The position numbers and the translations under genes are program-made. The notes under the pieces were generated by a model. The model was not told the DNA's origin. It saw only the letters and a list, made by a program, of their open reading frames with translations, and searched no databases. From assembly GCA_948146395.1 (NCBI GenBank), contig OX411552.1, forward strand, positions 3,285,501 through 3,349,500: a stretch of 64,000 nt of DNA. The letters run 5' to 3'. Positions 10,975 to 23,120 of the stretch are shown here, piece by piece; position 1 is the stretch's first letter; each line of letters starts with the position of its first letter. This DNA is from Fragum whitleyi (Eukaryota; Mollusca; Bivalvia; Cardiida; Cardiidae).

Positions 10975-13838
10975 ACAAGAGGGCCGTTGGCCCGGGGTCG
11001 CTCACCTGAGAAAAAAGCTTCATTACCTAGGTATGTCCATGCAACCACAGAAAAAAGAATTTTTCACTTATTCAATCAGATAACATTTGAAATAATCCCC
11101 CCCCCTGCTCCTCCCCTGGTCATTATTTATTTAAACTTTTTTCATAGAAGGTCTGTGATCAGCAAATCTATGCCAGATATACAGGCTGAGTCTGAGATTT
11201 TTAAAGTTTTTTTTAATGAGTTGAATAATCCATGTCAAATATAAAGGCTGTAGGGATTCAAAATTCTCAACAAAGCACTCCCCCTCCCCCAAGATGCTCT
11301 GCACTTGGTGAATCTACAGTCATGATTTTAGCTAATTCAATTAATGTCCATATGCTGATCATCCATACCAATTTTCAAGTCTGTAGGACTCTTGGTTCAT
11401 TAGAAGAAGTTTAAAGATTTCAAAAATGATCCAAAGTACTACCCCCTCCCCAAGACACTCAGCACCTGGTGACCCAACAGTTCTGATTTTAGCTATTTTT
11501 ATTAATGTCAATATATTGATCACCCATAACAATTTTCAAGTCTGTAGGGTTCCTGATCCAGGAGAAGAATAAGGTTAAAGATTTCAAAATTGATCCAAAG
11601 TACTACCCCCTCCCCCCTAATGCTCCACATCTGGTGACCCTACATTCATGATTTTAGCTATTTTATTTTAGATCCATATGCTTATCATCCATGCCAATAT
11701 TGAAGTCTATAGGGCTCCTGGTTCATTAGAAGATGAAGGTTAAAGTTACAAAATTTTCACAAAAGTACTCCCCCCTCCCCCCTGGTGCCCTGCACCTGGT
11801 GGCATTACAGTCATGATTTTAGCTATTTTCATTAAGGTCTATGAGCTAATCCTCCATGCCAAGTTTCAAGTCTGTACGGCTTGAGGTTCAGAAGAAGAAG
11901 AAGGTTAAAGATTACAAAATTTTCACAAAAAGTACTACCCTCTCCTCCCTGATGCTCCGCACCTGGTGAATCGACAGTCATGTTTTTAGCTATTTATATA
12001 AAGGTCCATATGCTGATCATCCATGCCAATATTCAAATCTGTCAGGCTCTTGGTTCAGAAGAAGATGAAGGTAAAAGATTACAAAATTTTCACAAAAGTA
12101 CTCCTCCCTCCCCCCTGGTGCTCCGCACCTGGCAGCCCAACAGATATTATTTTAGCTATTTTTATTAAGGTCTATGAGCTGATCCTCCATGCCAAGTTTC
12201 AAGTCTGTAGGGCTTGTGGTTCAGAAGAAGAAGAAGGTTAAAGACTACAAAATTTTCACAAAAGTACTACCCTCTCCCCCCTGATGCTCCGCACCTGGTG
12301 AATCTACAGTCATGATTTTAGCTATTTATATAAAGGTCCATATGCTGATCATCCATGCCAATTTTCAAGTCTGTAGGGCTCCTGGTTCCGAAGTAGAAGA
12401 AACTTAAAGATCACAAAATTTACCAAAAGTACTACCCTCTCACCCCTGGTGCTCCGCACCTGGCAGCCCAACAGATATTATTTTAGCTATATTTATTAAG
12501 GTCTATAAGCTGATCCTCCATGCCAAGTTTCAAGTCTGTAGGGCTTGTGGTTCAGAAGAAAAAGAAGGTTAAAGATTACAAAATTTTCACAAAAGTACTA
12601 CCCTCTCCCCCCTGATGCTCCGCACCTGGTGAATCTACAATCATGATTTTAGCTATTTATATAAAGGTCCATATGCTGATCATCAATGCCAATATTCAAG
12701 TCTATCAGGCTCTTGGTTCAGAAGAAGATGAAGGTAAAAGATTACAAAATTTTCACAAAAGTACTCCTCCCTCCCCCCTGGTGCTCCGCACCTGGCAGCC
12801 CAACAGATATTATTTTAGCTATTTTTTTTAAGGTCTATGAGCTGATCCTCCATGCCAAGTTTCAAGTCTGTAGGGCTTGTGGTTCAGAAGAAGAAGAAGG
12901 TTAAAGATTACAAAATTTTCAAAAAAGTACTACCCTCTCCCCCCTGATGCTCCGCACCTGGTGAATCTACAGTCATGATTTTAGCTATTTATATAAAGGT
13001 CCATATGCTGATCATCCATGCCAATTTTCAAGTCTGTAGGGCTCCTGGTTATGAAGTAGAAGAAACTTAAAGATTACAAAATTTACCAAAAGTACTACCC
13101 CCTCACCCCTGGTGCTCCACACCTGGCAGCCCAACAGATATTATTTTAGCTATATTTATTAAGGTCTATAAGCTGATCCTCCATGCCAAGTTTCAAGTCT
13201 GTAGGGCTTGTGGTTCAGAAGAAAAAGAAGGTTAAAGATTACAAAATTTTCACAAAAGTACTACCCTCTCCCCCCTGATGCTCCGCACCTGGTGAATCTA
13301 CAGTCATGATTTTAGCTATTTATATAAAGGTCCATATGCTGATCCTTCATGCCAAGTTTCAAGACTGTAGGGCTTCTGGTTCCGAAGAAGAAGAAGCTTA
13401 AAGATAACAAAATTTACCCAAAGTACTACCCCCTCCCCCCTGGTGCTCTGCACCTGGTGGCCCAAAAGTTATAATTTTAGCTATTTTTATTCAGGTCTAT
13501 GAACTGATCATCCATGCCAAGTTTTAAGTCTATAGGACTACTGGTTGAGAAGAAGAAGAATTTTTAAGATTTTCTTTAAATTTCACCTTTTGTTGCCATA
13601 GCAACCAGAGTTTTTCATGGATTTCAATTCTTTTAGCTATTTTTGAAGGGGACCACCTAAGCAACATTTCTGTAAAATTTGGAGTTAATTGGCCCAGTAG
13701 TTTAGGAGGAGATGTCGTTTAAAGAAATTGTTGACGGACGCCGGACGAGGGACGACGACCGACGACCGACGGACGGACGCCGGACGAAAGGTGATCACAA
13801 TAGCTCACATGAGCACTTCGTGCTCAGGTGAGCTAAAA
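10975..13838 (+). mobile_element. Long minisatellite-core element, about 15 units, 663-bp higher-order period
   Basis: It starts with CAAGAGGGCCGTTGGCCC and CGCTCACCTGAG. It ends with GACGGACGCC-type short repeats, GGTGATCACAATAGCTCACA and a hairpin whose right arm is GTGCTCAGGTGAGCT. Between them are units of about 166 bp containing CCTCCCCCCTGxTGCTCCGCACCTGG, ATTTTAGCTATTT and CCATGCCAAGTTTCAAGTCT-like blocks. Two unit types alternate (about 331 bp), and 11980-12241 recurs almost unchanged at 12643-12904, a 663-bp higher-order repeat. Open frames across it recur with the repeat and have no family resemblance. Confidence 0.75.
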
Positions 13839-15054
13839 ATGGCATCATTAGCTGAGGTAAAGTAACTTCTGTAATTTCAATTTTTCCTTTTTATACAAAC
13901 TTTGAAAGCAAAATATATGAAAGGTTATGTTCATAAATAATGAAAGAACAAGTTCAATATTTAAAGCATATTTTTTTCTTGATAAGTGTTATATGTGTGT
14001 AAAAGGAAGCTTGATAAAAAAGAAAAAAAAGTTTAAATTGGGAATTACAGGTAGGGGGGGGGGGGGGGCAGGGGTGTATCTAATTTGTTGAGTATTAATA
14101 TCCATATTTATCATTAATAAGAAGAAAACAAATGATTACGGTAATATAATCTTGCATATGTTGAATTGATGAAATGAAGGCCAAATTGACCCCCTAAAGG
14201 AAATTTTTGATGGTCAAAATGGCATTACTAAACCCTGGTTTAAGGGTCAAAAATGAACCCTGTCAATACAAGTCATGATCAAGAGGGAAATGAATAAATC
14301 GCAACCAAATATGAATCTATACTATTTATATACAAAAGTTTTAGATTCTCGGTAAGTTTAACACAGTGCAGTAAGAAGTATCATATTTATTTATTTGACA
14401 GTTAGGTACCTAATGAACAGTCTGATTATCCAACATATGTCTCCATGGACGAGCAGCTTGCCGATCTCTCTATGGTCAGTGTTATTCACGTGAGAAACAC
14501 TGTTTAGTCCTTCCCTATTGTTTTCTTGAAACATATTGTTAACATTGATCCAAACCTTTCACAAAAACAGGCAAATATATAAGTCAAAGAATCTCTATTT
14601 CTAGAAATAATTGGGACAGAGTGTTTGAATTATACATAAATTTACTGACTTCATTAACTATATCTTATTTTGATTCTCACATGTGAAAGACTGTTTGAAA
14701 TAGTTTTCGAAACATTTTTCAAACAAACCTCTGCTTGTTTCCATAGCCTTATAACAGGCCATTAAGTAAACTGCAAACTTCTAAATGTAATCCTAATATT
14801 GCTGGATTTAAATTTTGATATAACAAATTGCCTAACTGCGATATGGCTCAAAATTTACCTTACAAAAATTAAGTATAAAGCTGGAAGTGAAGGCTTAGAT
14901 CAGACTGCACAGATGTGCAGTCTGATCTTAGTTTAAACTGACCAGATATAGATTTATTTACAGTACAAATATGTCCTGAACAGCAGATATGGGTTTAAGG
15001 TTAGTTGATTCAGTCCAACAGCAAACGAGTGGCTTGAGAGGATCTCTGGACAAT
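13839..15054. other. No gene seen; G run and one small palindrome
   Basis: AT-rich. A homopolymer of about 14 G lies at about 14055-14068. A perfect small palindrome, ATCAGACTGCAC with GTGCAGTCTGAT, lies at 14899-14926 and resembles the interior hairpin of family P5. No coding signal. Confidence 0.5.
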
Positions 15055-15505
15055 CAAAGACAAAATGCTGAGTGAAATCTCCCTTCCAGTTATTACTGAA
15101 GCTGTCTCATATCATCATACAGTGATTTTGCTTTATTATCTGAACTGGTATCTAATCGTCAAGATGTACAGACAGAAAGACAGTCAAAGCAGCAGCTAAA
15201 TTCTAACCTTTTGGGACCATAATGTGAGGTTAAATCTCCCTACCTTCCAGTAATTCTTGAAGATGTCTGATATCTTCATGGTGATCTTCTTCTGTCATTA
15301 TCTAGACTGGAATCTCATTGTCGAGATGTACAGACGGTCAGACAGATAGACAGACATGCAGACACAAAAGCAGCAGCTAAATATTCAAACTTTTGGGACC
15401 ATAATGTGAGGTAAAATCTCCCTACCTTCCAGTAATTCCTGAAGATGTCTGATATCTTCATGTTGATCTTCTTCTGTCATTATCTAGACTGGAATCTCAT
15501 CACCA
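15055..15505 (+). repeat. Tandem array, about 180-bp unit, 2.5 copies
   Basis: Units share AAATCTCCCTACCTTCCAGT, GAAGATGTCTGATATCTTCA, TCTAGACTGGAATCTCAT and TTTTGGGACCATAATGTGAG. The last motif occurs at about 15210 and 15390. A run of CAGAC-type short repeats sits inside each unit. Non-coding. Confidence 0.75.
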
Positions 15506-15784
15506 AATCTGAAACATAATGTCAACATTTATGTGATTTGTACTGTTTATTGTCTATTTTTAATAGAAGGAATTGTGAGAAAAAGAGAATTCTGTACCAA
15601 AATCATATCAATGGCTCTGCGAAATTGTGACTGCCTATGTTTTTGCAGGAAGTTACATTTGTTTTGTGCTTAGCCATACAAATATGCGCCAAACACTTTC
15701 TTCTTTAAAAAGTATTCATTTTACATTAAAACTTAATGTGAATCTTTAATATAAAAAAGCACGCTATCTTTCCCATAAAACTAC
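15506..15784. other. No gene seen
   Basis: AT-rich spacer without recognisable features. Confidence 0.4.
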
Positions 15785-15866
15785 ATCAAGGGGTTAGCGC
15801 AACACTATTGTAAGTGCCTATTACTATATAGGCACTTACAATAGTGTTGCACTAACCTATCGACAT
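15785..15866. mobile_element. Palindromic MITE, variant of family P1
   Basis: The arms GCAACACTATTGTAAGTGCC and GGCACTTACAATAGTGTTGC are perfect inverted repeats, with outer arms GGGGTTAGC and ACTAACCTATCG. The layout matches family P1, but the inner arm sequence is different, so it is a diverged subfamily. Confidence 0.65.
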
Positions 15867-15970
15867 GCATATCATTCAGGGTTTTTGTTGTGCAAAACGC
15901 TTTCATAGTACCAAAATTCATTGATACTACCATTATCTTTATTTATCACAAAGTTTCAAACAGATTGACC

Positions 15971-16100
15971 TGATCTGCATTCAGGAAGAATAGTGCAAAA
16001 TGTTTATAAATTATACCCTGCTTTTCACATGCATTTGTGTGCAAAGCAGGGTATAATTTGTGAACCGTGCACTGTTTTGTCATCTTGAATGCAGGGCAGA
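15971..16100. mobile_element. Palindromic MITE family P7, copy 1
   Basis: Outer arms CTGCATTCAGGAAGAATAGT and CATCTTGAATGCAGGGCAGA flank a hairpin AATTATACCCTGCTTT with GCAAAGCAGGGTATAATTTG. It is related to the complete copy at 53637-53769; a half copy is visible at about 19066-19113. The open frame on the reverse strand crosses the palindrome and is not a gene. Confidence 0.6.
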
Positions 16101-16414
16101 TTTCTCTTAAGAAATACCTGCAAAATTGTATTAACTTCCGAATTTGAACAAATTGTTTTTGCCCAGTAATTGTTTGATAATTCCCATGCAATAAATCCTT
16201 AATTGATTTTCACAAAACCTTTACAGGAGAACTGAGAAAGTTGACAAACTTTGTTTTTATAACGATTTAGTCTATCAATTGAGTTATGAATTTTAATTAT
16301 AACTTATCCGTTTTTCCCTCTACTTACTTTTTCATTTTCAGCAAAAGTTTTGTGCAGTCTTTTCTAGTGTAAATTTGTTTTAATTTTGATGCCAAGTATC
16401 ATACAATCTTGGAT

Positions 16415-16700
16415 TTGTTTGTTTGAATGGGGTTTTACGCCTCCTTCAAAAAACTTTCATATCTCAGAGGTTGGAGCACCAAAAAATAGATTAATAGTAT
16501 TTCTTACACTGGTACTATTATTACATTCTTTCCTAGCCTCCAGCTACTATCCTACATAGATCTATGATTATCAAACCATTGGTCGAAGACAAATAGTTGG
16601 AAAGGATAAGCATGCCCTCAGAAATCAAACCTGGGACCTTTTGAATGATAGGTAAGTATAAGACAGGTGGAATCCTTATGGCTTTGTCAAGCTTGTTAAA
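16415..16700 (-). mobile_element. Old copy of the tRNA-headed SINE (family S1)
   Basis: On the minus strand it ends in GGCGTAAAACCCCATTCAAA and CAAACAAA. Upstream it shares TAGCAGC-type, GGAAAG, CTATTTGTCTTCGACCAATG and AAGGTCCCAGGTTTGATTTC with the better copy at 47671-47934. The tRNA head is heavily decayed. Open frames here are incidental. Confidence 0.6.
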
Positions 16701-18089
16701 ATATAATACTGCTTTGGAAGTTTTGGAAGGACACATAGACAAATATCAGTCTGTTTAACCATCTTTGTGAATAACAAAAGCTAAATTTCATGAGTGTCGT
16801 AGCCATAAGTGGAAATATAGCTTTTGTTATTCCGTAAATGGAATATCAATCAATCTTAGTTGAAAAACAAACAATTATTCTATTTCTTTAAAGGAACGAA
16901 AGCAGGGTTAAAGTGTTTGATATTTTCACTGGTTAGGTGGTGGCTTTATCAAATGCTAATCTATTGTTATATCTCAATAATCCACTGAACATTTTTAAAG
17001 GAAAAAAAGAAATTAAATCTTTAAGAGACTACTTAAATAAATTTCAATACCAGAAAGAATTTACAGACAAAATAAGAGAGTTCACAAGGCCAAAATAAGG
17101 TAAATATTGACACCTTGTAACAATTGATACTAACCCACAAACATGGCTCTAATCTCAATGACCAGGGGCCCCAATCACTTTATTGGGGTTCTGTTTGTAC
17201 AGGAATATCTTTAGTTTTAGATGCTTCCATTGTATGAAAAGGAGTAGAAAAAAAGGATTTTAGTAGAAAACAGGATGACAAAACGGTGCAAACTGTTTGC
17301 CAGTTTTACTCATTCGGAACACTACTCGGCCAATCTCACCATCAACCTCGGATGTACATAGATGGACTTTTTTTTCAAAAATTACAGGAAACCCTTGGAA
17401 AAAACTTGATGACATCAGTCAAAATGGCCCTTGAAACTTTGAGTGAAAACATTCGACGCCGCCAAGGCTACTCGTTTAAGTCACTGACGTGAAACCATCG
17501 CATCCTTATATAAATATCCTAAGATTCTTAAATAAAGGCTGAAAAAAAAAAATTTGAGAATGATTCTTCATTCTAAAAAATTAAGATTTTTCAGCTGTTA
17601 TTTACTGTAAAAGATATAAATCTAAAGATAGCGCCAGTTATTTCGCGCTAGTTTTTTAAATCGGAGATTTATACCGGTTTCCAGAAATCCAGTCTGTTTG
17701 ACCCACTACATTTTTACCTTTATCTTCTGAGCAATGTGTTCAAACCAAATAATGTGTTTTCAAACACCGAAGAAAAGGTCTTTTCAGTCACAATCTACAA
17801 ACTTAGTTTTTATCTTTTTTACTTTTCGACAAACAGAGAAGATGTTAATACAAAATTTGATGTAATTTTCGCTTTTAGTAATTACCAGTTAGTATTTTCA
17901 GTGTTTATAACAAGATTTTCGGTTGAGTAAAGGAGTTGAAACGTACAATAGGTTAACTGTAAAATAAATTTGTAGCACTTACAATATTACTACTCTGATT
18001 TTTTTCTCGAATGGTCATTTACCAGTTGTAGGGCTGACAACCAATCAAATTCTGTTATGATTATCACTCGGTCAAAACCCACGTGTAAA
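16701..18089. other. No gene seen
   Basis: AT-rich. An open frame of 68 codons at 17286-17492 has no recognisable motif and no clear splice context, so I do not call it a gene. Confidence 0.4.
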
Positions 18090-18970
18090 TTCACACCACA
18101 TGGTAGATGCAATGGACATCGTCTGCTCAAATGTGTCAATTAAGTTGTTTGTCATTGGTCAATGGTCGTCTGCACTCTGACAGGGAGCGTGGGAAGTCTA
18201 CTGGTGGAATGAGTACTGTTGACTATGTATTAACAAATAGAAATAATTTTGTAATTTTGAAATATTTGATTTCAATGAGCACTCTGATCACGCTCCAATC
18301 CTATTTACAATGAATTCAAATTTGAGTATGAAGAAAAATTATTCAACAACAAATAAACCGACAAAAACATACGATAAACTGATATAGGATAGCAGTAAGA
18401 GCGATCTATTTTTAGAATAACTCATGAATAATCATAGAGTGCTGCTAGATTTAATCGATTGGTCAGAAACCAAAGATATAAATAGCATAGTTGCCGATTT
18501 CACGTGTTTCTTGAGGGAAAATGCATTTATAGTATTTGGGAAAACCCAATGCTTGAAAAACAAACATGTTGGTAATCAAAATTGTAAATAGTTTAATGAA
18601 AAATGTTTTGTTGCTAAACAGGCTTTTAAATTCTAGAGAGAGGAATAATATTAACAGACAAGCTTTTGGCTTGATGTGTGCTCATTATAACAACGTAAAA
18701 AAATCTGCTAAGAAATAATTTAGACTAGCAGAGGGCTATCGAATCAGCAAACTTTCAAAATCGGACCCACGAGGTTGGATGAGCTGGCGTTGTCCTCGAA
18801 AAGATGAAGTGTTAAGACAAAAAACTCACAAATTGGGCAAATATTTTACCAACTTTTATTGTCCAAATTTGAGCCCTTTTGATTGGCGAACTATTGCACT
18901 ATCCCAGCCTCTCAATGATGTCCGATTTACAGTGCTGACAGCACTTTGATCTTACATCTGCCTTACATAC
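18090..18970 (+). pseudogene. Decayed LINE fragment (endonuclease C-terminus and linker)
   Basis: Conceptual translation gives LVNGRLHSDRERGKSTGGMS, then TVDYVLTNRNNF, and after a frameshift FNEHSDHAPILF. This is the usual end of an APE-type endonuclease of a non-LTR retrotransposon: a VDYVL motif followed by the catalytic SDH motif. Further frames downstream give KKSAKK, a RKDEVLRQK-like stretch and a KLGKYFTNFY-like stretch, as in the linker before reverse transcriptase. Several stops and frameshifts interrupt it, and no reverse transcriptase motifs follow. It is not the same lineage as the LINE at 58-64 kb, whose corresponding segment reads NIIDHIYS. Confidence 0.55.
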
Positions 18971-19245
18971 ATCCGAGGTCTGTTACAGTTTACGGAAATG
19001 GCCGAGTGATGTTCTGAATGAGTTTAACTCTGCTTTTGACGCAAGAGCATCATTGCAAAGAGGAGTATAATGAGTGAACAGTTTTGTCATCCTGAACAGA
19101 GGGCTGATTTGTTTATGAAACCCAAATGACTCTAAAACAGTATATTTTCCAAAGTTTTTGTACTTGATAGATGACTTGACATTTTACAGATGATTTTTAC
19201 CTTGATATCAACAGATACTATTGATGTGATCTTACATCATGCCAA

Positions 19246-19665
19246 ATATAAACATTGTATAGTTCCACAATTTAGAGTGAGTGATCAAAGGTCAATTTTG
19301 TCTATACAGGTATTGACAAAATTGACCTTTGATCACTCACTTAAACTTGTGGAACTGTAGCTTGAATAAGTTCAGAGAAATTTGCAAGTTTTCTGGTTAA
19401 TGTAGTAGAACAGTTAAAGTTCCCCAAAAATTTAGGAACACATGATCTTTCACAATATAAACATTGTATAGTTCCACAATTTAGAGTGAGTGATCAAAGG
19501 TCAATTTTGTCTATACAGGTATTGACAAAATTGACCTTTGATCACTCACTTAAACTTGTGGAACTATAGCTTGAATGAGTTCAGAGAAATTTGCAAGTTT
19601 TTTGGTAAATGTAGTAGAACAGTTAAAGTTGCCCAAAAATTTCGGAACACATGATCTTTCACAAT
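19246..19665. repeat. Tandem duplication of 209 bp, each copy with a long hairpin
   Basis: Copies begin at about 19251 and 19460. Each holds the inverted repeat TGAGTGATCAAAGGTCAATT with AATTGACCTTTGATCACTCA around TTGTCTATACAGGTATTGAC, inside outer arms TAGTTCCACAATTT and AACTTGTGGAACT. Each is followed by AGTTCAGAGAAATTTGCAAG. The copies differ at a few positions, so the duplication is fairly recent. Confidence 0.8.
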
Positions 19666-20500
19666 GTTGACAAAGGTTTCATAATGAAAATCATACGGAA
19701 ACCTCAGTTTACACTGTTAATGAAACATTGTGAAACTATTACAGGTCCACTACCTATGACCTTTTTAGATACTCTTGATCTTTGTATGACCAGGCTCGCA
19801 ATGATCAATAAGATCTATAATCAAACTAACTATTTATCATGGATAGGCTCATAGAAATTGACAATTTTAAGTGTTTTTGTTAAGTTTTTACAACATTAGA
19901 TCTTGATTTATGATTTTGACCTTATCTCATGACTTTGATCTTGGAATAAGCAAATGGGTATAAATGAGAATTTAGTCTTGCCAAAGAAAAGCATGGATCT
20001 TGGATAGGCTCATTTGCAGTTACTAATTTGTTTGTTACGTTTTTACATTAGATGACCTAGAACATTGACCTTGATCATGTCAAATGACCTTGGTAAAATC
20101 TGTATCAATGAAAATACCATCATGCTAGATATAAGCATTGTATCTTGAATAGGCTCAGAAAATTTTGCAATGTTAAATTTTTCAAGTTGTGAAGAAAAAA
20201 CAGACAAATTAAAAGGCTAATGGACAGACAAACTACAATAAAGCAATATGTCCTTGATCTTTCAATGCCTGGTATAAAAAGATAAATAAAAAAGAGTCAA
20301 AGCTATAAGTAATTTTAATGTACATATCTTTTGATGTATATTTATCCATTTATTAATTTTCATGTTTTATTACTTGTTTTATTTGTTTATTTACCCCTTT
20401 TTTTTCTTTTTAATTGAATTTCTCGTCTATTTCATCATCAATTTATAAATTAATTTTAATCTAATTTGTAAAAAAATTAATCTTTCTTAATGACGAAATC
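19666..20500. other. No gene; partial hairpin repeat at its start
   Basis: At about 19631-19760 the sequence shares TTCGGAACACATGATCTTTC and ACAATGTTGAC with the hairpin family at 50682 and 54606. The rest contains loosely repeated CTTGATC and ATGACCTT motifs but no coding signal. Confidence 0.4.
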
Positions 20501-20640
20501 TGGCATGTTGGCCAAGTAGTAAGCATACTGGACTTTTAATCTGGTGGTTGTAGGTTCCAGCCCAACTGGAGTAGCATAGTGTAGTTAGGAGGATACCTTA
20601 TACCAAGCCCCAATCCTGTGAAAAAGGGGAGCATTGGTAC
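20501..20640 (+). mobile_element. tRNA(Lys)-like SINE head
   Basis: TTGGCCAAGTAGTAAGCA fits an A box and GGTTCCAGCCC fits a B box. The anticodon loop CTTTTAA places TTT at the anticodon, as in tRNA-Lys. The stems have mismatches and no CCA-proximal acceptor pairing is good, so it is not a functional tRNA. The SINE body to about 20640 is not recognisable elsewhere in the window. Confidence 0.5.
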
Positions 20641-21240
20641 GAATCCATTGCCAAAATCTAAGACCTGTCATGAGTTTAAGGACCATATTGGAAATATGTC
20701 TACTGAATCTTTATCTTGTTATTCTTAAGAAACAAAATCTATCTGTTAATCATTTAAACATCTTTTTGATAAAAAGAACCTTGAAACAAATAAACAGATG
20801 CATTCATTTTCAACAATAAAGTGATTACCATTGGCAAATTAATGACTTTCAAAACTCTTTAAATGTGGAAAGGGAAGACAAGTCACATTTTATATTAATG
20901 TTTGTTTTATGGATATAGCTAGCAATTCCACAGATCTTGGTATTACACTACCTAATCCCCTTGTAATTGAGTCACAAATGAAATCTCAAGTATCAGAATT
21001 GCTTCTTAAGTCAACCACAAACTTTTATACTGATTGATCAATGCTTTCCACAAACAAATTTGAGGGAGTTGGGGGTGAATTGTTATTGCATCTATGTGGA
21101 TAGGCACTTGCCATTATTTTGGTACTAAACCAGGGGTGTAGAAATACAGATTCTCTCATCAAAGAATTGTTTGTACTTGAAGATGTCCACAAAAAATCAA
21201 ATAAATTAATCTATTTTATAAATTGAGATAAAATTTTATC
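20641..21240. other. No gene seen
   Basis: AT-rich, short open frames only. Confidence 0.4.
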
Positions 21241-21474
21241 TAACCTTTCCTGTTTTACAAAATTTTAGACCTGTCCATATTCAATGGTTTTACTGTTTAC
21301 AGATCAAAATTTAAAGGTGATTTTATTTGAAAAATAACCATACAGTTGAGTAGAAAATATAGTGGAAAAAGAAGAAATTGCTTGTGATAAGCAATTTCTT
21401 CTTTTTTCACAAAGTTTTCTTAAACATAAAATCCCAGGCATGTAAAAAACAAGGGATTAATCAGGAAAGGGTAA
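21241..21474. mobile_element. piggyBac-like MITE (family P4), decayed copy
   Basis: The left end CTAACCTTTCCTGTTTTACA and right end TCAGGAAAGGGTAAATG are inverted repeats. The central hairpin is AGAAGAAATTGCTTG with AAGCAATTTCTTCTTTT. It is about 80 percent similar by eye to the copy at 60505-60725, where the TTAA duplication is intact. Here the flanking TTAA has decayed. Confidence 0.65.
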
Positions 21475-21841
21475 ATGAAGCAAATACTTGAACCCAGGAT
21501 CTTCTTCACTTTTTCATTGAACATAATATTTTCTTCCCTTTTGTATAAACATTTGGATAATTCATCTCTTGGATCTATTTAGTATTATTCCAAGTTTAAT
21601 CTGGTTTCAATTTGTCTATGACAAGTGGTCCATAAAAATGTGCTTGTGCACATAGGTAAGAAAGCCTGTGTCGGTCAAGTCCATACCCCTTGCTTAACCA
21701 TTTGATTTGGATAACACACTAACAAAAGATTAAACCAAAATTTTTAAAACACAATCCCAATTTTGTATTTTAAATGTAGCTTCAAAACAATATGAGAAAA
21801 GCATCTTTTGTCAGTTATCCTAAACATATTAATTTTGTCTT
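21475..21841. other. No gene seen
   Basis: AT-rich, no coding signal. Confidence 0.4.
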
Positions 21842-21917
21842 TTGGTGGCTCTGCGCGAAACAGTTGTAACTACCTATATGTTTATAGACAGTTACAACTG
21901 TTTTGCACTGAGCCAAC
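21842..21917. mobile_element. Palindromic MITE (family P1), copy 4
   Basis: Arms GGCTCTGCGCGAAACAGTTG and CAACTGTTTTGCACTGAGCC pair with few mismatches around an AT-rich loop containing TATATGTTTATAG. Confidence 0.7.
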
Positions 21918-22945
21918 AATTTATCTCAAAATAAGCCCCCCCCCCCCCCCCCCCTACCATGCCAATATTTATGAGCCAATCAAAATTTTGCCAAATGATT
22001 TTGAAGAGGGTCATCAAAGGAACTTTCTAGTAAAGTTTAATTACAATCTGCTGAGTGGTTTCAAAGATTTTGGGATCAAAATAAGCCCTATCCTGCCACC
22101 CCCATATTTATGGGCCAATCAAAATTCGGGACGAATGTTTGAAAAGAGTCACCCAAAGAACATTCTGGTAAAGTTTCATTGAATTCTGCCCTGTGTTTCA
22201 GGAGGAGATGTAATTCATAGATTTCGGGCTCGAAATAATTCCCACCCTGCCACACCAATATTTATAGGCCAATCAAAATTTTGCGAATAATTTTTGAAAA
22301 GGGTCACCTGAGAAACATTCTGGTTAAGTTTCATTGAAATTGGCTGAGTGCTTCAGGAGAAAATGTTGTTCAAAGATATCGGGCTCAAAATAAGCCCAAC
22401 CAAGCCACGCCCATATAAATGGGCCAAAAAAGCCCCACCCTGCCACGCCCATATTTATGGGTCAATCAAATTTTTGCAAACAATTTTTTAAAAGGGTCAC
22501 CTAAGTAAAATTCTGGTCAAGTTTCATTGAAATCAGCCCAGTGGTTCAGGAGGAGATGTCATTCAAAGATTTCGGACTCAAAATGGGCCCCGCCCTGCCA
22601 CGCCCATATTTATTGGCCAATCAAAATTTTACGAACAATTTTTGAAAAAGGTCACCCAAGGATCATTCTTGCAGAGTTTCATTGAAATCTGCCCAGTGGT
22701 TCAGGAGGAGATGTCGTTCAAAGGTTTCAGAGTGAAAAAATGCCACGCCCATATTGATTGGCCAATCAGAATTTAGCGAACAACTTTTGAAAAGAGTCAC
22801 CCAAGGACCATTCTGGCAAAGTTTCATTTAAATCGGCCCAGTAGTTCAGGAGATGACATTCAAAGTGATTAAATGCAACTCAATACCACGCCCATATTAA
22901 TGGGTCAATCACAATTTTGCAAGCAACTTTTAAAGAAGGTCACCC
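21918..22945 (+). repeat. Array of about 155-bp units without recognisable ends
   Basis: Each unit contains CCACGCCCATATTTATGGGC, CAATCAAAATTTT, a GAAAAGGGTCACC-like block, ACATTCTGGTAAAGTTTCAT and GGTTCAGGAGGAGATGT. This is the core of the minisatellite elements at 1443 and 28055. A homopolymer of about 18 C lies at about 21937-21954. Open frames are by-products of the repeat. Confidence 0.75.
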
Positions 22946-23120
22946 ATTGAGCTTAAAAATGCTGGTTTACAGCATTTTCTTCATTAAAACAATGTTTTTT
23001 CAATATGTATTATACTTTTTTGTCGGCAAGTTCATTTTGATCCTGGACAAGTATGTAATCATCTTTCACTTGTCCATGGACAAGTGGAGAAAAGTCTTAT
23101 TTCCACACCCCTGGCACAAC
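22946..23120 (+). repeat. ACTTGTCC-type repeat, copy 1
   Basis: It contains the hairpin AATGCTGG with CAGCATTTTCTTCATT, and then ACTTGTCCATGGACAAGTGG and CCACACCCCTGGCAC. The same ordered motifs occur at about 46600-47035. Non-coding. Confidence 0.5.

Noticed and set aside
11980..12904. Repeated 62- and 72-codon open frames as a protein family
   Set aside because: They recur with the 663-bp higher-order repeat, overlap each other in two frames and show no protein features.
18107..18313. 68-codon open frame as an independent gene
   Set aside because: Its sequence is the end of a LINE endonuclease, continued in other frames; a decayed retrotransposon.
20501..20572. Functional tRNA-Lys gene
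   Set aside because: Several stem mismatches; embedded in a repeat-like context. SINE head.
14055..21954. Long G or C homopolymers (about 14055 and 21937) as functional quadruplex sites
   Set aside because: Single uninterrupted runs next to repeats; most simply slippage products or sequencing-unstable tracts.
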